Shown: in pieces, positions 57,728-64,000 of the stretch
Numbering within the stretch: the first letter of the stretch is position 1
Layout of the letters: every line of letters starts with the position of its first letter
DNA from: Haloarchaeobius amylolyticus
GTDB lineage: Archaea; Halobacteriota; Halobacteria; Halobacteriales; Natrialbaceae
NCBI RefSeq assembly: GCF_026616195.1
Contig: NZ_JANHDH010000002.1
Location: 682,001 to 746,000, forward strand
Reading direction: 5' to 3'
DNA length: 64,000 bases
Position numbers and translations under genes: made by a program
Notes under the pieces: model-generated
Databases searched by the model: none
What the model was told of the DNA's origin: nothing
The model's input: the letters and a program-made list of their open reading frames with translations, nothing else

Positions 57728-60700
57728 TCAGTCGTCGCTGGAGGCGAACCCGGCCGCGGCGGACTCGCTCTCGACGGTCGCGCTGTCGGGCAGGTTCTCG
57801 CGCACGTCCTCGGCGTCCTCCTCGGTCAGCACGCGCTCGTAGGCGTCGGGCATGACCTTCACGAAGGCGTCGAGCGTGGCCTCCCAGTTCTCGAGCAGGT
57901 CGGCCGCGCGCCCGGAGTCGACGTAGGCGCGGTGGTTCTGGACGAGGCGCTTCAGCATCGCGCGGTCGCGCTCGTCGAGGTCGTGGTCGACGTGGACCAT
58001 GCCGGTGTTGACGTGGTCCTCGAAGTCGCCCGCTTCGTCCAGCACGTAGGCGATGCCGCCGGACATGCCCGCGGCGAAGTTCTTCCCGGTGTCGCCGAGC
58101 ACGGCGACGACGCCGCCGGTCATGTACTCGCAGCCGTGGTCACCGACGCCCTCGACGACCGCGGTCGCGCCGGAGTTCCGGACCGCGAAGCGCTCGCCGG
58201 CCACGCCGTTGACGTAGCACTCGCCGTCGGTCGCGCCGTAGAGCGCGACGTTGCCGACCGCGACGTTGTCGACGGGCTCGTAGCCGGCGTCCATCGGGGT
58301 CTCGACGGCGATGCGGCCGCCGGAGAGGCCCTTGCCGACGTGGTCGTTCGCGCTACCGGTGAGGTGGAGCGCGACGCCGGGTGCGAGGAACGCGCCGAAG
58401 GACTGGCCGGCGGTCCCGCGCAGGGAGACGTTGACCGTGTTGTCGGGCAGGCCGCGCTCGCCGTACTCGCTGGAGATGGCGCTCGAGAGCATCGCGCCGA
58501 CGGTGCGGTCGGTGTTGGTGACCTCGGTGGCGATGCCGACCGGTTCCTCGCGGTCGATGGCCGGCTGGGCCTCCTCGAGCAGGTCGTGGTCCAGGTGGTC
58601 GTCGAGTTCGTGGTCCTGCTCGCGGACCTTGGTGCGCGGGCCCTCGCCCACGTCGGCCAGCACCGACGAGAGGTCGAGGTGGCGGGCCTTCGGGTGGTCG
58701 GTCTCGCGCTGGGTCAGGCAGTCGACCCGGCCGACCATCTCCTCGACGGTCTCGAAGCCGAGTTCGGCCATGATCTCGCGCAGCTCCTGGGCGATGAACG
58801 TCATGTAGTTGATGACGTGCTCGGGCTGGCCGGGGAAGCGCTCGCGCAGGTCCTCGCGCTGGGTGGCGACGCCGACCGGGCAGGTGTTCTTGTGGCACTG
58901 CCGGGCCATCACGCAGCCGGAGGTGACCAGCGACGCGGTCCCGAAGACGTACTCCTCGGCGCCGAGCAGGGCACCGACGGCCACGTCGTGGCCGGTCTTC
59001 ATGCCGCCGTCGACCGAGACGCGGATGCGGTCGCGGAGGTTCGTCTCGCGGAGCATCTGGACGGCCTCGGCGAGGCCGAGCTCCCACGGCAGGCCCGCGT
59101 TCTTGATGGAGGTGCGCGGCGAGGCACCCGTCCCGCCGTCGTGGCCCGAGATGTGGACCACGTCGGCGTTGGCCTTCGCGACGCCGGCCGCGATGGTGCC
59201 GATGCCGGCCTCCGAGACCAACTTGACGTTGATGTCCGCGTCGGGGCTGGACGCCTTCAGGTCGAAGATGAGCTGCTTTAAGTCCTCGATGGAGTAGATG
59301 TCGTGCAGCGGCGGCGGCGAGATGAGGCCGACGCCCGGCGTCGACTTGCGGACGTGGGCGATCATCTCGTTGACCTTCTCGCCGGGGAGGTGGCCGCCCT
59401 CGCCGGGCTTCGACCCCTGGGCCATCTTGATCTGGAGTTCGTCGGCGTTGGCGAGGTAGGTCGAGGTGACGCCGAAGCGCCCGGAGGCCACCTGCTTGAC
59501 GGTACACTCCTTCTCGGTGCCGAAGCGTTCCGGCGGCTCGCCACCCTCTCCTGAATTACTCTTCCCGCCGATGCGGTTCATCGCGATGGAGTTGTTCTCG
59601 TGGGCCTCCGGCGAGAGGCTCCCGAGGCTCATCGCGGCCGTCGAGAAGCGCTCGACGATGTCCGCGATGGGTTCGACCTCCTCGACCGGGATGGGCTCGC
59701 GGTCGGAGTCGAAGTCGAGCAGGCCCCGCAGCGTCTGGAGTTCCTCGTTCTGGTCGTTGACGAGTTCGGCGAAGTCCCCGTAGCGCTCGTAGTCGCCGGC
59801 CCGCACCGACTGCTGGAGCGTCCCGACCGTCTCGGGGTTCCAGCCGTGGCGGATGCCGTCGGAGCGGTGCTCGAACTCGCCGGAGCGGTCGAGGTCGGGG
59901 TCCTCGCCGTAGGCGGCGGCGTGGCGGTCGCGCAGGTCGGCTTCGATGTCGTCGATGCCGATGCCCTCGGTGCGGTTCTCGGTGCCCTCGAAGTACTCCG
60001 CGACGAAGTCGGAGTCGAGGCCGACGGCCTCGAATATCTGGGCGCCCTGATAGCTCTCGACCGTCGAGATGCCCATCTTGGCCATCGTCTTCAGCAGGCC
60101 GCTCTCGACCGCGTCGATGTAGGCGTCGATGGCCGCCGCGAGTTCCGCGCCGTCGGCGCCGGCGGTGATGTCCTCGATGGTCTGGAACGCGAGGTACGGG
60201 TTGATGGCGTCGGCGCCGTAGCCGACGAGGGTCGCGACGTGGTGGACGGTGCGGGGGTCGCCCGACTCAACCACGACGCCGGCGTGGTTGCGCAGGCCGT
60301 TGCGGACGAGATGGTGATGCACCGCGCCCATCGCGAGCAGCGACGGGACCGGGAGCCGGTCCTCGCCGACGGTCCGGTCCGAGAGGACGACCACGTCCGC
60401 GCCGTCGCGGATGGCCGCCGCGGCGTCCTCGCGGACGCGCTCGACCGCGCTCTCGAGGTCCGAATCGGGGGCGAAGGTCGTGTCGACGACCGTCGAGGAG
60501 AGCCCGTTGGTCGAGAGGTCCTTGACCGCCGCCGTCTCGGTGTCGGTGAGGACCGGCGAGTCGGCGACGAGCTGGCGGGCGTGCTCGGGCGACTCGCCGA
60601 GCATGTTGCGCTGGTAGCCCATCCGGGTCTCCAGCGAGGTGACGAGTTCCTCGCGGATGTAGTCCAGCGGCGGGTTCGTCACCTGCGCGAACAGCTGCTT

Positions 60701-62245
60701 GAAGTACGAGAACAGCGGGCGGTTGTAGTCCGAGAGCACCGACAGCGGCGTGTCGTCACCCATCGAGCCGACGGGGTCCTTCCCCTTCTTGCTCATCGGC
60801 TCGATCATGTGCTGGAGTTCGTCGTGGGTGTAGCCGAAGACGGCCTGCGTGGCGCGCAGGTCGCCCTGGAACGCACCGGGTCGCACGTCCTCGGGGTCGG
60901 CCTCGTCCTCGAGCTCGACCTGTTCGTCGGCGACCCACTCGCCGTACTTCTCGTCGGTGAGGTCCTCGAAGACCTCGGCGTCGGGGACGACGCGACCTTC
61001 GGTCGGGTCGGCGAGGAAGAGCTGGCCCGGCTGGAGCCGGCCGCGCTCCTCGATGTCGGCCTCGTCGATCTCCAGCGCGCCGGCCTCGCTGGCCATGACG
61101 AGCCGGTCGTCGGTGGTCACGTCGTACCGGCACGGACGCAGGCCGTTGCGGTCCAGTACCGCGCCGACGCGTTCGCCGTCGGTCGCCGCCACGAGCGCGG
61201 GGCCGTCCCACGGCTCGACGAGCGAGGCGTGGAAGTCGTAGAACTCCTTGCGTGCCTGGTCCATGTCGTCGTCGCCGCGCCACGCCTCTGGGACGAGCAT
61301 CCGGAGGGCGTGGGGCAGGTCGCGGTTCTGCGTGAGCAGTTCGAGCGCGTTGTCGACGCTCGCGGTGTCGGACTGGTCCGGGTCCTGGATGATGGGCGTG
61401 ACCGCGTCGAGGTCGAGGTCGTCGGACTCGAGGTCGGTCTCGCGGGCCCGCATCCAGTTCACGTTGCCCTGGATGGTGTTGAACTCGCCGTTGTGGATGA
61501 TACCGCGGTAGGGGTGGGCGAGGTGCCACGCGCCCAGCGTGTTCGTCGAGAAGCGCTCGTGGACCATCACGAACGTCGAGGTGACGCGGTCGTCGCGCAG
61601 GTCGGGGTAGTACGAGGGGACCTGTTCGCCCGTCAGCAGGCCCTTGTAGACGACCGTCTTGCGGTCCAGCGAGCAGATGTAGAAGCGTTCCGCACCGTCG
61701 TACCCGTCGTCCTCGACCCTCTTCTCGATGGTTCGTCGGGCCTCGTAGAGGGCGCGGTCGAACTCGTCGCTGGAGACGCCATCGGCCGGGACGACGAACG
61801 CCTGCCAGACGTCCGGTTCGGAGTCGAGTGCGGTCTGGCCGAGGCCGTCGTTGTCGGTCGGCACGTCGCGCCAGTGCAGCACCTCGAGGTCGCGCTCGCC
61901 GAGGTGGGACTCGACCAGCGACTGGAGGTCCTCACGGGCCGCGGTCGACTGCGGGAAGAAGAAGGAGCCGACAGCGTACGCGTCGGGGAGGTCGACCGGG
62001 ACCTCGTCCGCGAAGAAGGCGTCGGGCGTCTGGAGCAGGATGCCGGCCCCGTCGCCGGTGTTCGGTTCGGCGCCGGTCGTCCCGCGGTGTTCGAGGTTCT
62101 GCAGGAGCTGGAGTCCGTCCGCGACCACGTCGTGGTCGGTCGCGCCGTCGAGGTTCATGACGACCCCGACGCCGCAGTTCGAGCGTTCGTCGGTGGGGTC
62201 GGCCAGTCCCTGCGAGGCAGGGGCTGCCCGGTGTGGCTGAGTCAT
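57728..62245 (-). CDS. gltB: Glutamate synthase, large subunit
   Basis: A 1505-residue enzyme forming glutamate from glutamine and 2-oxoglutarate. The N-terminal class II glutaminase begins after a 23-residue propeptide at Cys24 ('RSNCGVGVV'), which is freed by processing. The central and FMN domains contain 'GKSNSGEGGEPPERFG', 'KPGEGGHLPGEKV' and 'SGHDGGTGASPRTS', then 'CVMARQCHKNTCPVGVAT', which supplies the three cysteines of the 3Fe-4S cluster. The C-terminal beta-helix domain carries the G-x-G repeats. No gltD (small subunit) is nearby, so ferredoxin-dependent use is likely. The start at 62245 lies about 25 bp from a TATA box; an ATG at 62251 is the alternative. Confidence 0.96.
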   Translation of the reverse strand: MTQPHRAAPASQGLADPTDERSNCGVGVVMNLDGATDHDVVADGLQLLQNLEHRGTTGAEPNTGDGAGILLQTPDAFFADEVPVDLPDAYAVGSFFFPQSTAAREDLQSLVESHLGERDLEVLHWRDVPTDNDGLGQTALDSEPDVWQAFVVPADGVSSDEFDRALYEARRTIEKRVEDDGYDGAERFYICSLDRKTVVYKGLLTGEQVPSYYPDLRDDRVTSTFVMVHERFSTNTLGAWHLAHPYRGIIHNGEFNTIQGNVNWMRARETDLESDDLDLDAVTPIIQDPDQSDTASVDNALELLTQNRDLPHALRMLVPEAWRGDDDMDQARKEFYDFHASLVEPWDGPALVAATDGERVGAVLDRNGLRPCRYDVTTDDRLVMASEAGALEIDEADIEERGRLQPGQLFLADPTEGRVVPDAEVFEDLTDEKYGEWVADEQVELEDEADPEDVRPGAFQGDLRATQAVFGYTHDELQHMIEPMSKKGKDPVGSMGDDTPLSVLSDYNRPLFSYFKQLFAQVTNPPLDYIREELVTSLETRMGYQRNMLGESPEHARQLVADSPVLTDTETAAVKDLSTNGLSSTVVDTTFAPDSDLESAVERVREDAAAAIRDGADVVVLSDRTVGEDRLPVPSLLAMGAVHHHLVRNGLRNHAGVVVESGDPRTVHHVATLVGYGADAINPYLAFQTIEDITAGADGAELAAAIDAYIDAVESGLLKTMAKMGISTVESYQGAQIFEAVGLDSDFVAEYFEGTENRTEGIGIDDIEADLRDRHAAAYGEDPDLDRSGEFEHRSDGIRHGWNPETVGTLQQSVRAGDYERYGDFAELVNDQNEELQTLRGLLDFDSDREPIPVEEVEPIADIVERFSTAAMSLGSLSPEAHENNSIAMNRIGGKSNSGEGGEPPERFGTEKECTVKQVASGRFGVTSTYLANADELQIKMAQGSKPGEGGHLPGEKVNEMIAHVRKSTPGVGLISPPPLHDIYSIEDLKQLIFDLKASSPDADINVKLVSEAGIGTIAAGVAKANADVVHISGHDGGTGASPRTSIKNAGLPWELGLAEAVQMLRETNLRDRIRVSVDGGMKTGHDVAVGALLGAEEYVFGTASLVTSGCVMARQCHKNTCPVGVATQREDLRERFPGQPEHVINYMTFIAQELREIMAELGFETVEEMVGRVDCLTQRETDHPKARHLDLSSVLADVGEGPRTKVREQDHELDDHLDHDLLEEAQPAIDREEPVGIATEVTNTDRTVGAMLSSAISSEYGERGLPDNTVNVSLRGTAGQSFGAFLAPGVALHLTGSANDHVGKGLSGGRIAVETPMDAGYEPVDNVAVGNVALYGATDGECYVNGVAGERFAVRNSGATAVVEGVGDHGCEYMTGGVVAVLGDTGKNFAAGMSGGIAYVLDEAGDFEDHVNTGMVHVDHDLDERDRAMLKRLVQNHRAYVDSGRAADLLENWEATLDAFVKVMPDAYERVLTEEDAEDVRENLPDSATVESESAAAGFASSDD

Positions 62246-62364
62246 GTGCATTGCTGCCACGCACTCGTATAAGAGGCTACTCCTCAATGACTAAGGGTAT
62301 TAATAACACATACTAGTGGATTTAAGGAGTATAGTTGAGCGATTTGTAGAACCGAGGGAATCCG
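62246..62364 (-). promoter_or_regulatory. AT-rich promoter region of gltB
   Basis: A 119-bp, unusually AT-rich gap between the histidine kinase stop and gltB. A TATA-like 'CTTATACG' (minus strand, about 62267-62274) fits the gltB start. Upstream are an inverted repeat TACTCCT (62278-62284) / AGGAGTA (62325-62331) with a 40-bp spacer, and the AT core 'GGTATTAATAACACATACTA' near 62296-62315. These are candidate sites for a nitrogen-responsive (Lrp-type) regulator. No regulator is known here. Confidence 0.5.
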
Positions 62365-63552
62365 TCAGCACTGGACCGTGACACCGGCGAACTCGAATCG
62401 GGCACCGCCCGCCGCGCCGGTCGTCACGGCCGCCGTCCACCCGTGGGCGTCGGCGATGCGCTCGACGATGGCCAGCCCGAAGCCGGTCCCACGGGGGGCG
62501 GTCGTGTAGCCTGTCTCGAACACCGTCTCCTGTTCGCCCTCGGGGATGCCCGGCCCGTCGTCGGCGACGTAGAAGCCGTCTCTGGCGTCTCCCTCTTGGG
62601 CGTCTTCGTCGGCTCCGTCGTCGCCGGCGGCGAGGGCCCCGACGGTCACCGTGGTCGAGCCGTCGGCGTGGGTCGCGGCGTTCGCGAAGAGGTTCTCCAG
62701 CAGTCGTTCCAGCCGGCTTTCGTCCGCCACCACCGTCAGGTCGCCCTGTACCACGAGCGAGAGGTCACCCGTGTCCGCCGTCTCCCAGGCGTCGCGGGCC
62801 ACCTCGGCGAGCCCGACCCGTGACTGCTCGTCGACCGTCCGGCCGTCGCGGGCGAGCGCGAGCAACTCGTCGATGAGGCGCTCCATGCGGTCGAGGCCGT
62901 TCCGGGCGTCCCCGACGTACTGGGTGTCCCCGGTGTCCTCGACGAGGTCGAGGAACCCCCGGACCGCACCGAGCGGGTTCTTCAGGTCGTGGGCGACCAC
63001 CGAGGCGAACTCGTCGAGGCGTTCCCGCTCCGTGGCGAGTTGCCGGCGCTTCTCGGCCCGGTCGAGGACGGCCGTCGTGTTCCCCGCCAGGATCTCGGCG
63101 AGGGCGACCTCGCGCTCGGTGAACGCGCCGTCTGTCTTCCCGACGCTCAGGAGGCCGTGCTCGCCGAGTGGGACGTACATCGTCTGGACGAACGAATCGC
63201 GGTCGAAGCGGTCGTCCTCCGGCACGTCCTCGACGACGGTCTCGCCGCGCCTGAAGGCCCGGCCGTGGGGCGAGTCCGCCACGTCGTACGGGGGCCGGCT
63301 CTCGATGTCGCCGACGCGCCCGCCCAGCGCGACGTGGTGCAGGGTCTCCGTCTCGGCGTCGTAGGCCCGGACGCCCGACCCGGGGAACCCGAGCACGTCG
63401 CTGGCCGCCTCCCCGGCGACCGTCAGGATGTCCTCGTGGTCGTCGGCACGCAGCAGCCGCCTCGTCGCCGCGTGGAGTTCGCCGAGTGATTCGTCTTCGG
63501 TATCGAGCGCTGCGTCCCGCCCCGCCGTCGCCGGTTCGTTGCTATCACTCAT
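62365..63552 (-). CDS. GAF-domain sensor histidine kinase
   Basis: A 395-residue cytosolic sensor kinase. A GAF-like domain (about 28-165) precedes a HisKA dimerisation domain with phospho-acceptor His188 ('FASVVAHDLKNPLGAVRGF') and a HATPase domain with the N box 'LLENLFANAATHA', G1 'DDGPGIPEGEQ' and G2 'GTGFGLAIVERI'. There are no membrane segments. It is a haloarchaeal-type soluble kinase; no response regulator gene is adjacent. The start at 63552 ('MSDSNEP') is chosen over one 23 codons upstream that lies in the promoter. Confidence 0.92.
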   Translation of the reverse strand: MSDSNEPATAGRDAALDTEDESLGELHAATRRLLRADDHEDILTVAGEAASDVLGFPGSGVRAYDAETETLHHVALGGRVGDIESRPPYDVADSPHGRAFRRGETVVEDVPEDDRFDRDSFVQTMYVPLGEHGLLSVGKTDGAFTEREVALAEILAGNTTAVLDRAEKRRQLATERERLDEFASVVAHDLKNPLGAVRGFLDLVEDTGDTQYVGDARNGLDRMERLIDELLALARDGRTVDEQSRVGLAEVARDAWETADTGDLSLVVQGDLTVVADESRLERLLENLFANAATHADGSTTVTVGALAAGDDGADEDAQEGDARDGFYVADDGPGIPEGEQETVFETGYTTAPRGTGFGLAIVERIADAHGWTAAVTTGAAGGARFEFAGVTVQC

Positions 63553-63659
63553 CGTTCGTGGGGCCCCGCCGCGGACCCGGTCGGTGGCAACTGCAGCGTA
63601 CTGGTACTTTGCTCTTGGCACCCGGCAGTCGCGTTACAGAAGAGAAGAGACAGGCCGCG

Positions 63660-64000
63660 TCAGTAGGACTTCGCGAAGTAGGCGATCTCGGTGGCCTCGT
63701 CACCGCACATCGTACACTCGTCGGCGTCGGGTTCAGCCTCCTCGTTCATCGGGAGCATGACGATCTCGGCGTGGACCTTCTCCTTGACGACCTCCTCGCA
63801 GGCCTCGTCGCCGCACCACGGCGTCTTCACGTAGCCGCCGTGCTGGCCGATGGTGCCGAGTATCTCGTTGACCTCGTCGACCTCGCGGACGTTCTCCTCG
63901 AGGTTCTCCTCGGCCGCCTCGTAGAGCTTGTCGTACACGGCGTCGAGGTGTTCGTTGGTGGCCTCGACGATGTCGGCGCGGTCCTCGACGACCTCCTCGC
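63660..64000 (-). CDS. proS: Prolyl-tRNA synthetase, 3' end only (cut by window edge)
   Basis: The last 113 codons of a minus-strand gene that continues past the right edge. The sequence 'DIVEATNEHLDAVYDKLYEAAEENLEENVREV', then 'YVKTPWCGDEACEE' and 'CTMCGDEATEIAYFAKSY', matches the C-terminal zinc-binding domain of archaeal/eukaryal-type ProRS, whose last residue is typically Tyr. No start is within the window; an apparent early start is only an internal GTG. It is head-to-tail with the histidine kinase gene, about 107 bp upstream. Confidence 0.85.
   Translation of the reverse strand, partial: EEVVEDRADIVEATNEHLDAVYDKLYEAAEENLEENVREVDEVNEILGTIGQHGGYVKTPWCGDEACEEVVKEKVHAEIVMLPMNEEAEPDADECTMCGDEATEIAYFAKSY

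Noticed and set aside
59600-62272. Long plus-strand open frames opposite gltB (also 56834-59281)
   Set aside because: Glutamate synthase on the minus strand is unambiguous. The opposite frames are low-complexity Val/Asp/Gly/Arg shadow translations.
1-64000. tRNA, rRNA, CRISPR, insertion sequences and prophage
   Set aside because: I looked for tRNA T-loop/acceptor patterns, conserved rRNA strings, regularly spaced repeats and transposase or integrase motifs and saw none convincing. A covariance-model scan could still find a missed small RNA.

Overview
The window reads as chromosomal DNA from a halophilic archaeon (class Halobacteria); the genus cannot be fixed from the sequence alone. The signs are high GC, strongly acidic predicted proteins, mostly leaderless genes with a TATA-like box about 25-30 bp before the start codon, and lineage-typical genes: GfcR with Asp/His/Glu-type glucose dehydrogenase, halocyanin, a Tat lipoprotein pair, a PGF-CTERM surface protein, PurN-PurH and FolC-FolP fusions, glycerol-1-phosphate dehydrogenase, geranylgeranyl reductase, transcription factor S and archaeal NAC. 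I found no rRNA, tRNA, CRISPR array, transposase, integrase or phage gene, so this is ordinary core chromosome with a few accessory patches.

Layout. 0-5.3 kb: sugar catabolism (glutaredoxin, gfcR, gdh, a HAD phosphatase, a TVP38 membrane protein, kdgA), fitting the semiphosphorylative Entner-Doudoroff pathway. 5.3-12.7 kb: an intergenic repeat element, small membrane proteins, TFS, several haloarchaea-only families (DUF5789, DUF5797, Nmad3, DUF5787), a Nudix hydrolase, a stand-alone uS10 paralogue and a YihY/BrkB protein. 12.8-26.3 kb: an M20 amidohydrolase, a redox cluster (halocyanin, geranylgeranyl reductase, 2Fe-2S ferredoxin), an AAC(3)-like acetyltransferase, a rhodanese/metallo-beta-lactamase fusion, a ferritin-like protein, a flippase-like protein, the nac-trmI operon, a PUA protein, a NYN-domain protein and HtpX. 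26.7-32.5 kb: an unbroken six-gene lysine operon dapA-dapB-dapD-lysA-dapF-dapE. All starts overlap the preceding stop, and only the DapC aminotransferase step is missing.

32.5-41.8 kb: a PGF-CTERM protein, a Zn-ribbon protein, an ABC-2 exporter operon that ends in its own TetR regulator and has a candidate operator over the TATA box, divergent purB and purN-purH, a second copy of the intergenic repeat with a 43-bp tandem repeat, and two proteins of unknown function. 41.8-48 kb: two paralogous Tat lipoproteins flank an AMP-forming acyl-CoA synthetase, followed by the folate fusion FolC-FolP. 48-64 kb: a short methyltransferase-like protein, an MFS transporter, a winged-helix/Zn-ribbon regulator, a GT4 glycosyltransferase, an S9 peptidase, a second flippase-like protein, G1P dehydrogenase, a sugar-nucleotide epimerase-like protein, glutamate synthase, a GAF histidine kinase, and the 3' end of prolyl-tRNA synthetase running off the right edge.

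The most unusual items are the two matching intergenic elements 34 kb apart, the duplicated lipoproteins around the acyl-CoA synthetase (each promoter carries a TGAAA/TTTCA inverted repeat), the self-regulated ABC exporter, the symmetric divergent promoter shared by geranylgeranyl reductase and ferredoxin, and inverted repeats ahead of the lysine operon. None of these alone proves a new system. No homology search could be run, so family names rest on motifs and recall.
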